Below, piece by piece: positions 8,053-16,715 of a stretch of DNA of 64,000 nt (position 1 is its first letter; every line of letters starts with the position of its first letter). The position numbers and the translations under genes were made by a program. The notes under the pieces are model-generated. The model searched no databases. It was not told the DNA's origin and saw only the letters and a program-made list of their open reading frames with translations. Source of the DNA: Accumulibacter sp. (GTDB lineage: Bacteria > Pseudomonadota > Gammaproteobacteria > Burkholderiales > Rhodocyclaceae); assembly GCF_036625195.1 (NCBI RefSeq), contig NZ_JAZKUG010000001.1, positions 992,001 through 1,056,000 of the forward strand. Direction: 5' to 3'.

Positions 8053-9786
8053 ATGAGTGAAAACAGCGGAACGATCATTGGCATCAACGGTAATCTGTTG
8101 ACCGTGGAGTTCACCCAGGCGGTGGTACAGAATGAAGTCGCCTACGCGGTGATGGCTGACCGACGACTGAAGGCCGAGGTGATCCGCATCCGCGGTTCCT
8201 ACGCGGACCTGCAGGTATTCGAGGACACCACAGGACTCAAGGAGGGTGACCGGGTCAAGTTCACCGGGGAGATGCTGGCTGTCGAACTCGGTCCCGGCCT
8301 CCTGACACAGGTCTTCGACGGTCTGCAGAACCCGCTGCCACAGCTGGCAGAGCATTGCGGGTTCTTCCTGCAGCGAGGAGTCTATCTCGATGCCTTGCCG
8401 CGCGACCGCCTCTGGGCCTTCACGCCGACGGCCGCACCCGGCGACCGCGTCACGGCCGGCGAGACGCTCGGCAGCGTCCCCGAGGGCATCTTTCAGCACC
8501 GCATCATGGTCCCCTTCAGACTCCGCGGAGCGTATACGGTCGAGCGGATCGCCGCGCCCGGAGACTATACGGTCAGCCACCCGATCGCCACATTGCGCGG
8601 CGCCGACGATGCGGTGGTCGAGGTGACGCTGGTGCAGCGCTGGCCAGTGAAGATGCCCATCCGCGCCTACAGCGAGCGACTGCGTCCGGGCGAGCCACTG
8701 GTGACCAAGGTGCGCATTGTCGATACCTTCTATCCCGTGGCACGCGGCGGCACCTACTGCATACCTGGGCCCTTCGGCGCAGGCAAGACGGTGCTGCAGC
8801 AGATCACCAGCCGCTACGCGGATGTGGACATCGTCATCGTCGCGGCGTGCGGCGAGAGGGCCGGCGAGGTCGTCGAGACGCTGCGCGAGTTCCCGCAGCT
8901 GACCGACCCGCGAACGGGCAAGAGCCTGATGGATCGGACGCTGATCATCTGCAACACGAGTTCGATGCCGGTTGCAGCGCGCGAAGCATCGGTCTATACC
9001 GCCGTCACGATCGCCGAGTATTACCGCCAGATGGGCCTGAACGTACTCCTGCTGGCCGATTCGACCTCGCGCTGGGCGCAGGCCCTGCGCGAGATGTCGG
9101 GTCGGCTAGAGGAAATCCCCGGCGAAGAGGCTTTCCCCGCCTACCTCGAGTCGGTGATCGCCGCCTTCTATGAGCGCGGCGGGATCGTCCGGTTGAAGGA
9201 CGGCAGCCTGGGCTCGGTCACCATCGGCGGCACGGTCAGTCCGGCCGGTGGCAACTTCGAAGAACCCGTCACCCAGAGCACGCTCAAGGTCGTCGGCGCC
9301 TTTCACGGTCTTTCCCGGGAGCGTTCGGACCAGAGGCGCTTCCCGGCCATCGATCCGCTCGATAGCTGGAGCCAGTACCCCGGGGTGGTTGCTGCCGAAC
9401 AGGTGAGTCTCGCCCGCCGCATCCTGCACAACGGCAACGAGGTGAAGCAGATGATGAAAGTGGTTGGCGAGGAAGGCACTTCAGTCGATGACTTCGTCGT
9501 CTTCCTCAAGAGCGAGTACATCGACGCCGCGTACCTGCAGCAGGACGCCTACCACGAGGTGGATGGAGCGAGCAGCGCCGAACGCCAGCGCTACGTCTTC
9601 GAGCGCATCCACCGTCTGCTGGGTAGCCGGATGAGCTTCAACGACAAGGACAGCGCGCGCCGCTTTTTCCAGCGCCTGACGCAGACGACCAAGGACTGGA
9701 ACCGGGTGAACCAGGACGACGCAGACTTCCTGCAGATCGAGCGGCAGCTCGAACAGATGCTCGCGGAGGTGTCACAGGATGCATAA
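8053..9786 (+). CDS. ntpA: V-type ATPase catalytic subunit A
   Basis: A 577-residue catalytic subunit, close to the normal 580-600. The N-terminal beta-barrel is followed by the bulge domain unique to V-type A subunits, then the nucleotide-binding domain. The P-loop reads GPFGAGKTV with the catalytic lysine at K245, and GERAGEVVETLREFP and LADSTSRWAQALRE give the GER region and the Walker B neighbourhood. Three A-B pairs form the ATP-hydrolysing or ATP-making head. The stop codon overlaps the start of the B gene by 8 nt, which suits equal synthesis of the two. Confidence 0.96.
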   Translation: MSENSGTIIGINGNLLTVEFTQAVVQNEVAYAVMADRRLKAEVIRIRGSYADLQVFEDTTGLKEGDRVKFTGEMLAVELGPGLLTQVFDGLQNPLPQLAEHCGFFLQRGVYLDALPRDRLWAFTPTAAPGDRVTAGETLGSVPEGIFQHRIMVPFRLRGAYTVERIAAPGDYTVSHPIATLRGADDAVVEVTLVQRWPVKMPIRAYSERLRPGEPLVTKVRIVDTFYPVARGGTYCIPGPFGAGKTVLQQITSRYADVDIVIVAACGERAGEVVETLREFPQLTDPRTGKSLMDRTLIICNTSSMPVAAREASVYTAVTIAEYYRQMGLNVLLLADSTSRWAQALREMSGRLEEIPGEEAFPAYLESVIAAFYERGGIVRLKDGSLGSVTIGGTVSPAGGNFEEPVTQSTLKVVGAFHGLSRERSDQRRFPAIDPLDSWSQYPGVVAAEQVSLARRILHNGNEVKQMMKVVGEEGTSVDDFVVFLKSEYIDAAYLQQDAYHEVDGASSAERQRYVFERIHRLLGSRMSFNDKDSARRFFQRLTQTTKDWNRVNQDDADFLQIERQLEQMLAEVSQDA

Positions 9787-11074
9787 GGTGTATCAAGGCA
9801 TCGATCGGATTGCCGGCAACGTCATCACCGTCCGGGCAACCGGCGTCGGCTACCGCGAACTGGCCCAAGTCAGCTCACGCCATGGCAGCTCGCTGGCGCA
9901 GGTGATTCGCCTGCAGGGCGGCAGCGTCGATCTGCAGGTCTTCGCGGGGGGTCGCGGCATCGCCACCGATGCCGAGATCCGCTTTCTCGGACGGACGATG
10001 CAGGTGCCCTTCTCACGCTCCCTGCTTGGGCGGGTGTTCAACGGCAGCGGACAACCGCGAGACGATGGTCCGGAGATCAGCAAGAACCTCATCGACATTG
10101 GCGGGCCATCGGTCAACCCGGCGCGGCGAATCATCCCGCGGCGCATGGTACGCACGGGCATCCCGATGATCGATGTCTTCAACACCCTGGTGGAATCGCA
10201 GAAGCTTCCCATCTTCTCCGTCGCCGGCGAGCCGTACAACCACCTGCTGGCGAGGATCGCCATGCAGGCCGAGGTGGACGTGATCATCCTCGGCGGCATG
10301 GGACTGAAGCACGACGACTACCTGTTCTTCCGCGATCTGCTCGAAGAGAACGGCGCGCTCTCGCGCGCCGTTCTCTTCATCCACACCGCCTCCGACCCAG
10401 TGGTGGAATGTCTTCTGGTACCGGACATCGCACTGGCCGTGGCCGAGCATTTCGCGCTGCAGAAGCAGCGCGTCCTCGTCCTGCTGACCGACATGACCAA
10501 CTTCGCCGATGCAATGAAGGAGGTCGCCATCACGATGGAGCAAATCCCTTCGAATCGCGGCTACCCCGGCGACCTCTACTCGCAGCTCGCCGCCCGTTAC
10601 GAAAAAGCGGTCGACTTCGATGCTGCCGGCTCGATCACCATCCTGGCGGTGACCACGATGCCGGGGGACGACGTCACGCACCCGGTGCCGGACAATACCG
10701 GTTACATCACGGAAGGACAGTTCTATCTGCGCAACGGCCGCATCGAGCCCTTCGGTTCGCTGAGCCGACTGAAGCAACTGGTCAATGACCAGACGCGCGC
10801 CGACCACCGCACGATCATGAACACCATGATCCAGCTCTACGCCTCCTACATGGAGACGCTCGAGAAGCAGTCAATGGGCTTTCGCATGAGTGCCTGGGAC
10901 AACAAGCTGCTCGCCTACGGCCAGCGCTTCGAGAACGAGCTGATGGACCTCAAGGTGAACATCCCGCTCGAACAGGCCCTGGACCTCTGCTGGCAGATCC
11001 TTGCCGACACTTTCGAGCCGGCGGAGACGGGAATCGCGTCGAGACTGACTGACCAGTTCTGGCCCGCCCGCTGA
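9779..11074 (+). CDS. ntpB: V-type ATPase subunit B (non-catalytic head subunit)
   Basis: A 431-residue protein that alternates with subunit A in the head. It has the barrel, nucleotide-binding and C-terminal helical domains. The P-loop position reads VAGEPYNHLLARI, without the GKT of a catalytic site, as expected for B. The motifs MTNFADAMKEV and PSNRGYPGDLYSQLA are characteristic. It starts inside the end of the A gene. No gene for subunit F, the small central stalk partner, lies between B and D. Confidence 0.95.
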   Translation: MHKVYQGIDRIAGNVITVRATGVGYRELAQVSSRHGSSLAQVIRLQGGSVDLQVFAGGRGIATDAEIRFLGRTMQVPFSRSLLGRVFNGSGQPRDDGPEISKNLIDIGGPSVNPARRIIPRRMVRTGIPMIDVFNTLVESQKLPIFSVAGEPYNHLLARIAMQAEVDVIILGGMGLKHDDYLFFRDLLEENGALSRAVLFIHTASDPVVECLLVPDIALAVAEHFALQKQRVLVLLTDMTNFADAMKEVAITMEQIPSNRGYPGDLYSQLAARYEKAVDFDAAGSITILAVTTMPGDDVTHPVPDNTGYITEGQFYLRNGRIEPFGSLSRLKQLVNDQTRADHRTIMNTMIQLYASYMETLEKQSMGFRMSAWDNKLLAYGQRFENELMDLKVNIPLEQALDLCWQILADTFEPAETGIASRLTDQFWPAR

Positions 11075-11107
11075 CATCCCACAAGGCAAGGACGCTGACC
11101 GCCACCG

Positions 11108-11713
11108 ATGGCAAACATCAAGCACACCAAGAACGAGCTGAAGGCGCAGCGGGAAGCGCTGAAGCGCTTCGAGCGCTACCTGCCAACCCTGCAGTTGAAG
11201 AAGCAGCAACTGCAGTTGGAGGTTCGCCAGCTCGAAGCCACGCTCGAGGTGGCGCGTGCTGCGGAGCAGCAGGACCGTGCGGAGCTTGCGAAGTGGGTTC
11301 GCCTGTTCGCCGAACCGGTGGAATGGCAAGACTGGTTGAGCGTGCGCGACATCCGCCTCGGCCAGGGAAACATCGCCGGGGTGGCCATCCCCGTACTTGC
11401 TGGCGTAGATTTTTCCCGCCAGATCCCCGACCTGTTTACCACACCGGCCTGGCTGGACGACGCACTCGAGATGCTGCAGCGGCGCATCCAGCGGCGCCTG
11501 GAACTGCAGGTACTGCAAGAGCAGTTGCGCCGGCTGGCTGTTGAGTTGCGCACTACCAGCCAGCGCGTGAATCTTTTCGAAAAGGTCAAGATACCCGAGG
11601 CCAGGGAGCACATTCGGGTCATTCGAATCTTCCTCGGCGACCAGATGACCGCCGGCGTGGCACGCTCGAAGATGGCCAAGGCGAAGGCCACCGAGCAGTT
11701 GACGGCCACCTGA
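11108..11713 (+). CDS. ntpD: V-type ATPase subunit D (central stalk)
   Basis: A 201-residue protein made of two long helices (about residues 5-70 and 135-190) with a short middle domain. This matches subunit D, the axle that rotates inside the A/B head. The opening lysine-rich run (ANIKHTKNELKAQ) is typical. It is the last of the soluble-sector genes. A 160-bp spacer with a GC-rich hairpin separates it from the membrane-sector genes. Confidence 0.88.
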   Translation: MANIKHTKNELKAQREALKRFERYLPTLQLKKQQLQLEVRQLEATLEVARAAEQQDRAELAKWVRLFAEPVEWQDWLSVRDIRLGQGNIAGVAIPVLAGVDFSRQIPDLFTTPAWLDDALEMLQRRIQRRLELQVLQEQLRRLAVELRTTSQRVNLFEKVKIPEAREHIRVIRIFLGDQMTAGVARSKMAKAKATEQLTAT

Positions 11714-11771
11714 CGAAGCACATGGCCGCCCATCCAGTTTGCTCGTCCATGCCGGCCGACGGAACCGTTCA

Positions 11772-11805
11772 CTGCGCGCACGCCGGACGCGACCAGGGCG
11801 CGCAG
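11772..11805 (+). other. Intercistronic hairpin between soluble- and membrane-sector ATPase genes
   Basis: CTGCGCGC (11772-11779) and GCGCGCAG (11798-11805) form a perfect 8-bp stem with an 18-nt loop, inside the 160-bp gap between the D and I genes. There is no T-run, so this is not a clean terminator. It could slow polymerase or mark an RNA processing point. Confidence 0.4.
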
Positions 11806-11873
11806 AGGGGTTTCGGCGACCGGTCCATGGTCCTTGCGACCTGCCCGCAACCCCGAAGAAAAGGTGCGAGTCC

Positions 11874-13634
11874 ATGATCGTCCCGATGCACAAGGTCATC
11901 GTCCTCTGCCGCGCCGCCGGCCGCGAAGCGGGCCTGCTGTCGCTGCGGCAGCTAGGCGTGCTGCACCCGGTACTGGAGCGGGTCGTCGAACACGAAGACA
12001 TCGAGAGCGCGCGACGGCGTCTCGAACACATCAGGCGCGCCGCCGAAATCCTGCCCAACCTGCCACGCGCACAGCCGTCGGGAAAGAGCCCCGGCGAAGT
12101 CGTCGACGAGCTGTCGCGGCTCCTTCGGCTTCGCCGGGAGACGGCCGAGGAACTCGAACTTCTGCGTCAGGAGTGCGCGCGCGTGTCGCCGTTCGGTGAC
12201 TTCTCTCCGCGGGATCTCGCCGCTCTGGCCGAGAAGGGCGTGTTCATCCGCCTGTTCCAGGCGGCTGCGGACAGTCTTCCGGTAGTGCCGGCGGCCGCGC
12301 TGTGTCTCGAAACGTCGCGCACCCGCGCCGCTGTATCGTTCGTCATCGTCACGGTCGGCGAAACGCCCGAGATTGCCGCCCAGGAACTGCGCCCTCCGGC
12401 GATGTCGCTGGCCGATGTCAAGAGCCGGATCGGCGAACTGGAAGCGACCCAGGCCAGGATCGCCGACGAAATTGCGGGCTTCGCCGGGGATCGTTCGGCG
12501 CTGGCGCGCGCGCGAGCCGAGGCGGAGGAGATGGTCCAGATGACCGAGATCCGCGCCGGCATGGGCCGTGCCATGGACGGAGTGGTCTACCTGCAGGGCT
12601 TTTGCCCCAGCGACGACGTCTCTCGCCTGCGCGACGCTGCACGCAAGAACGGCTGGGGGCTGGTCATCGACGAACCGGCAGAAAGCGACCTGGTGCCGAC
12701 GTTGATCCGCAACCCACGCTGGCTGCAGCCGATCGAGGCGGTCTTCGAGCTGATCGGCATCCTTCCCGGCTATCGAGAGATCGACGTCAGTCTGTGGTTC
12801 CTGCTTTTTTTCAGCCTGTTCTTCGCCATGCTGGTGGGCGACGCCGGCTACGGGGCAATCTTCCTCGGGCTGACGCTTTGGGCGCAGCGCAAGTTCCCCG
12901 CGAGTCCGACCCATCCCTTCACCCTGCTCAAGATCACCAGCGTCGCGACGATCGTCTGGGGCGTGTTGACCGGGACCTACTTCGGGATTCCAGACCTGCC
13001 GGCACCACTCGCTGCCCTGAAAGTGAGCTGGCTGGGCGACGAGGAGCACGTCAAGGACCTGTGCTTCTGGATTGCCGCGATCCACCTCTCGATCGCGCAC
13101 GTGTGGAACATCGCCAACCTGATCCGCAGCCCGCAGGCGCTGGCCCAGGTCGGCTGGCTGTGTGTCGTCTGGTTCATGTTCTTCAGCGCCCGTTCGGTGG
13201 TACTCAACCTGCCGTTTCCATCGATCATGACCTGGGTGTTCGGCGCGGGCGTCGTGCTCATCGTGCTTTTCATGACACCGCGCCGGAACCTCAGGGACGA
13301 ATGGTTCAACCACGTCATGCTGCCACTGAACCTGGTCGGCAGCTTCGTGGACGTGATTTCGTACATCCGGCTCTACGCCGTCGGCACCGCCAGCTTTGCC
13401 ATCGCATCCACCTTCAACATCATGCTCGCACCGATGTTCGACGGCTGGCTGAGCGGGCTGCTCGCTGCGCTGCTGTTGTTCGTCGCGCACACGGTGAACA
13501 TCGTCCTCGCGGTGATGGGCGTGATGGTTCACGGCATCCGCCTGAATACGCTCGAATTCGCCAGTCATCTCGGGCTGCAGTGGAGCGGTTTTCCCTACCG
13601 ACCGTGGCAGCGCATGCGGGCAACGTCCGCTTGA
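11874..13634 (+). CDS. ntpI: V-type ATPase subunit I (membrane stator)
   Basis: A 586-residue two-part protein. The soluble N-terminal half (to about residue 300) is rich in coiled coil and receives the E stalk. The membrane C-terminal half has about seven to eight helices, including VSLWFLLFFSLFFAMLVGDAGYG and the conserved SYIRLYAVG segment, whose arginine faces the ion-carrying K ring. I start it at ATG 11874 (MIVPMHKVIVLC); the frame is open further upstream but that part has no family resemblance. ATG 11886 is an alternative. Confidence 0.9.
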   Translation: MIVPMHKVIVLCRAAGREAGLLSLRQLGVLHPVLERVVEHEDIESARRRLEHIRRAAEILPNLPRAQPSGKSPGEVVDELSRLLRLRRETAEELELLRQECARVSPFGDFSPRDLAALAEKGVFIRLFQAAADSLPVVPAAALCLETSRTRAAVSFVIVTVGETPEIAAQELRPPAMSLADVKSRIGELEATQARIADEIAGFAGDRSALARARAEAEEMVQMTEIRAGMGRAMDGVVYLQGFCPSDDVSRLRDAARKNGWGLVIDEPAESDLVPTLIRNPRWLQPIEAVFELIGILPGYREIDVSLWFLLFFSLFFAMLVGDAGYGAIFLGLTLWAQRKFPASPTHPFTLLKITSVATIVWGVLTGTYFGIPDLPAPLAALKVSWLGDEEHVKDLCFWIAAIHLSIAHVWNIANLIRSPQALAQVGWLCVVWFMFFSARSVVLNLPFPSIMTWVFGAGVVLIVLFMTPRRNLRDEWFNHVMLPLNLVGSFVDVISYIRLYAVGTASFAIASTFNIMLAPMFDGWLSGLLAALLLFVAHTVNIVLAVMGVMVHGIRLNTLEFASHLGLQWSGFPYRPWQRMRATSA

Positions 13635-13695
13635 ACGGCACGTTGCGGTCGTTCGCGACCACGATTGGCAAACACCTGACAGAAAGGAGATTGAG

Positions 13696-14181
13696 TTGGA
13701 TACAGATGTGATGGTCAGCCTCGGGCGTCTGGGAGCGGCTGCAGCCGTCGGCTTGGCTGCAGCCGGTTCCTCCCTGGGCGTCGGCGCGGCCGGGCCGGCC
13801 GCTGTCGGCGCCTGGAAGAAGTGCTATGCGCAGGACAAGGCAGCTCCTTTCGTGCTCTTCGCCTTCATCGGGGCGCCGATGTCGCAGACGATCTACGGCA
13901 TGATTCTGATGGGCTGGATCAATACCGCACTCGATGCCTCGCTGGCTGCACATCAGGCGATCAACTGGGGCGGCATGCTTGGCGCCGGGATCTTCGGTGG
14001 TCTCGGCATGGGTGTCTCCGCCTGGTACCAGGGAGTAATCGGCGCCGCGGCGGCCGATGCCATGGCTGAAACCGGCAAGGGCTTCGGCAACTACCTGATG
14101 ACCCTGGGCATCATCGAAACGCTGGCCATCCTGGTTCTCGTGTTCATTCCGCCCGCGTTCCGTCTTGCCGGCGGCGCCTGA
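13696..14181 (+). CDS. ntpK: V-type ATPase subunit K (rotor ring), sodium-site residues present
   Basis: A 161-residue, four-helix, duplicated proteolipid, the V-type doubled form. The ion-binding carboxylate is E141 in the last helix (GIIETLAIL). The first hairpin carries PMSQTIYG, with S63, Q64 and Y67, and the second hairpin has Q112 (WYQGV). These line up with T64, Q65, Y68, Q110 and E139 of Enterococcus hirae NtpK, the residues that hold Na+ there, so sodium transport is plausible. The start is TTG 13696, because AGGAG lies 6 nt before it; ATG 13711 is the alternative and would lose five residues. Confidence 0.92.
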   Translation: MDTDVMVSLGRLGAAAAVGLAAAGSSLGVGAAGPAAVGAWKKCYAQDKAAPFVLFAFIGAPMSQTIYGMILMGWINTALDASLAAHQAINWGGMLGAGIFGGLGMGVSAWYQGVIGAAAADAMAETGKGFGNYLMTLGIIETLAILVLVFIPPAFRLAGGA

Positions 14182-14300
14182 CGGATTGCGACGAAATCGT
14201 CGCGAGCAGAGGCAGCGCGTACCGGCGGAAAGTCGCCGGGGCATCGCCGAAATGGCTCATCTTGCTGATTATTAATCGGTTTGACCATCCGACCGAGGAT

Positions 14301-14333
14301 TGCGTGGGAGGCGTCAAAGCGCTCTCCCACGCA
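14301..14333 (+). terminator. Hairpin after the V-ATPase operon
   Basis: TGCGTGGGAG (14301-14310) and CTCCCACGCA (14324-14333) form a perfect 10-bp stem with a 13-nt loop, 120 bp after the K gene. No T-run follows, so termination is inferred from position and stem strength only. The 281 bp between the K gene and the leader ORF hold no other gene I can see. Confidence 0.45.
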
Positions 14334-14462
14334 TCGCAGATGTGCCATAATCGCTGACGCTGCTTACGGCTTCCGTGACAGCGAGTTCGTGTCTGACGGC
14401 ATGGCCCGATGATTCGCCCGTTACGAGGCGAAGCGCAGGCAATCGGGTCGAGGAGGAGAAGC

Positions 14463-14495
14463 ATGTTCTGTCGTCCATGGAGGGATGTCGCGTGA
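14463..14495 (+). CDS. Ten-codon leader ORF overlapping the dctQ start
   Basis: ATG 14463 follows AGGAGG (14451-14456) at an ideal 6-nt spacing, the strongest ribosome binding site near this operon. The reading frame encodes MFCRPWRDVA and stops with the TGA at 14493-14495. That stop overlaps the GTG start of dctQ (14492) as GTGA. The peptide has no run of a single amino acid, so classic attenuation is not evident. Translational coupling is more likely. It may also be noncoding and merely supply ribosomes. Confidence 0.45.
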   Translation: MFCRPWRDVA

Positions 14496-15079
14496 ATGGT
14501 TTGCTCAAACTCTCGCAGCTGATCGACGGGCTCACCGAGCGCGTCGGCAAGGCCTTGATCTGGCTCGTCCTGATCGTCACGCTGATCGCCGCCGGCAACG
14601 CGATCATGCGCTACATCTGGAACTACAGCTCGAACGCCTTCCTCGAAATCCAGTGGTACCTGTTCTCGGCGATCTTCCTGCTCGGCGCCGGCTACACGCT
14701 GCTGCGCAACGAGCATGTGCGCATCGACCTGATCGCCGGCCGGCTGAGCCGCCGCGGCCAGGCCTGGATCGACATCTTCGGCATCATCTTCTTCCTGCTG
14801 CCGATGGCGATCGCCATCATGTACATGTCGTGGCCGATCTTCCTCCTCGCGCTGCACAGCAACGAGCAGTCGAGCAACGCCGGCGGCCTGACCGTGTGGC
14901 CGGTGCGCCTACTGGTGCCGATCGGCTTCTTCCTGCTGGTCCTGCAGGGAATCTCGGAACTCATCAAGCGCGTCGGCTTCCTGCAGGGTCTCTGCCCCGA
15001 CACCACCGAGAAGGGGCACAAGCCGACACCCGAAGAGGAACTGGCACTGGCGATCAAGGCGCAGAAGGGAGAGATTTGA
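14492..15079 (+). CDS. dctQ: TRAP transporter small permease (DctQ type)
   Basis: A 195-residue four-helix membrane protein, the small permease of a tripartite ATP-independent periplasmic transporter. The segment FLEIQWYLFSAIFLLGAGYTL contains the conserved E-x-Q-W motif of DctQ proteins. I chose GTG 14492 because GGAGGG lies 7 nt upstream and the protein then begins with the first helix region. ATG 14477 in the same frame would add five residues. Its stop (TGA 15077-15079) overlaps the start of dctM. The matching binding protein is encoded convergently at 16716-17795. Confidence 0.9.
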   Translation: MNGLLKLSQLIDGLTERVGKALIWLVLIVTLIAAGNAIMRYIWNYSSNAFLEIQWYLFSAIFLLGAGYTLLRNEHVRIDLIAGRLSRRGQAWIDIFGIIFFLLPMAIAIMYMSWPIFLLALHSNEQSSNAGGLTVWPVRLLVPIGFFLLVLQGISELIKRVGFLQGLCPDTTEKGHKPTPEEELALAIKAQKGEI

Positions 15080-16578
15080 TGACCGACTTCCTGATCGCCA
15101 ACATGGCGCCGATCATCTTTGCCTCGATGGTCGTCTTCCTCCTCGTCGGTTTCCCGGTCGCTTTTGCCCTGGCGGCCAACGGCATCGTCTTCGGCCTGAT
15201 CGGCATCGAGCTCGGGCTGCTCGGACCGCAGCTGTTCCAGGCGCTGCCGGATCGCATCTTCGGCATCATGAACAACGACACGCTGCTGGCGATCCCCTTC
15301 TTCACCTTCATGGGACTGATCCTCGAGCGCTCGGGAATGGCCGAGGACCTGCTGGACACCATCGGCCAGCTTTTTGGGCCACTGCGGGGTGGCCTCGCCT
15401 TCGCGGTGATCTTCGTCGGCGCGCTGCTGGCGGCGACGACCGGCGTCGTCGCCGCTTCAGTGATCTCGATGGGGCTGATCTCGCTGCCGATCATGCTGCG
15501 CTACGGCTACGACACCAGGCTGGCGACCGGCGTCATCGCCGCCTCCGGAACACTGGCACAGATCATCCCGCCGTCGCTGGTGCTGATCATCATGGCCGAC
15601 CAGCTCGGCAAGTCGGTCGGCGACATGTACAAGGGCGCCTTCCTGCCGGGCCTGACGCTGACCGCCTTCTACGTCGGTTACGTCATCCTGGTCGCCATCT
15701 TCAAGCCGCGCTGGGCACCGGCGCTCCCCGCCGAGGCGCGCACACTGCACGGCGCCCGGTTGCTGATGCGCGCGGTCACGACGCTGCTGCCGCCGCTGTT
15801 CCTGATCTTTCTCGTCCTCGGAACGATCTTCCTCGGCATCGCCACGCCGACCGAAGGCGGCGCGATGGGAGCGACGGGCGCCCTGATCCTGGCACTCGCG
15901 CGCCGGCGCCTGAGCTGGAGCCTGCTGCGGCAGGCGATGGAAACGACCGCCAAGCTGACGACCTTCGTCGTCTTCATCCTCGTCGGCGCACGCGTGTTCT
16001 CGCTGACCTTCTATGGCGTCGATGGCCACCGCTGGGTCGAACACCTGCTGACCGGGCTGCCCGGCGGCGAAGTCGGTTTCCTGATCGTGGTCAACGTGCT
16101 CGTCTTCCTGCTCGCCTTCTTCCTCGACTTCTTCGAGCTCTCGTTCATCGTCGTGCCGCTGCTCGGGCCGGTGGCGCAGGCGCTGGGAATCGACCTGATC
16201 TGGTTCGGCGTGCTGCTGGCGGTGAACATGCAGACTTCGTTCATGCACCCGCCCTTCGGCTTCGCACTCTTCTACCTGCGTTCGGTGGCGCCGGCCGCGG
16301 TCAAGACGACCGATATCTACTGGGGGGCAATCCCCTTCGTCTGCATCCAGATCATCATGGTCAGCATCCTGATCTTCTTCCCGCAACTGGTGACCTTCGG
16401 CCTCGACCAGGACGCCAAGGTCGATCTCGATTCGGTGCAGATCGAAGTGCCAACCTCTGACTACGGTGCACCGGCCACCCCGCCCGGGCTCGAAGCGCCG
16501 AAGGACCCGGCTCCCGGTGCGGAGGATGCCGCCAGCAAGGCAATCCGAGATGCGATGAAGCAGGATCAGGCGAAGTAG
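15079..16578 (+). CDS. dctM: TRAP transporter large permease (DctM type)
   Basis: A 499-residue membrane protein with about eleven to thirteen helices, the main channel of the TRAP system. Family features include NNDTLLAIPFFTFMGLILERSG and the helix-breaking IIPPSLVLIIMADQLGKSVGDMY. TRAP permeases studied so far use a Na+ gradient. The last 55 or so residues form a hydrophilic, Pro/Ala/Asp-rich tail that is longer than in classical DctM and points to the subgroup often labelled mannitol/chloroaromatic or alpha-keto-acid TRAPs. The start overlaps the dctQ stop by one base. Confidence 0.93.
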   Translation: MTDFLIANMAPIIFASMVVFLLVGFPVAFALAANGIVFGLIGIELGLLGPQLFQALPDRIFGIMNNDTLLAIPFFTFMGLILERSGMAEDLLDTIGQLFGPLRGGLAFAVIFVGALLAATTGVVAASVISMGLISLPIMLRYGYDTRLATGVIAASGTLAQIIPPSLVLIIMADQLGKSVGDMYKGAFLPGLTLTAFYVGYVILVAIFKPRWAPALPAEARTLHGARLLMRAVTTLLPPLFLIFLVLGTIFLGIATPTEGGAMGATGALILALARRRLSWSLLRQAMETTAKLTTFVVFILVGARVFSLTFYGVDGHRWVEHLLTGLPGGEVGFLIVVNVLVFLLAFFLDFFELSFIVVPLLGPVAQALGIDLIWFGVLLAVNMQTSFMHPPFGFALFYLRSVAPAAVKTTDIYWGAIPFVCIQIIMVSILIFFPQLVTFGLDQDAKVDLDSVQIEVPTSDYGAPATPPGLEAPKDPAPGAEDAASKAIRDAMKQDQAK

Positions 16579-16625
16579 TCCAGCGTCGACCGGCAAGCGC
16601 AGCGCTCACCCACCAGCACCAAGAA

Positions 16626-16657
16626 AAGGGGAGCCGGGCGACAGCCCCGCTCCCCTT
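16626..16657 (-). terminator. Intrinsic terminator between dctM and dctP
   Basis: AAGGGGAGC (16626-16634) and GCTCCCCTT (16649-16657) form a 9-bp stem, extended inside by GGGC/GCCC. Read on the minus strand, the stem is followed by TTTTCTT, so it should end the dctP transcript. It may also act weakly on dctM. Confidence 0.7.
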
Positions 16658-16715
16658 CCTGTGCGGTCGGTCTGCGCGCAGCGGGCAAGCAACGACCGCG
16701 GCGCGCGAAAGACTC

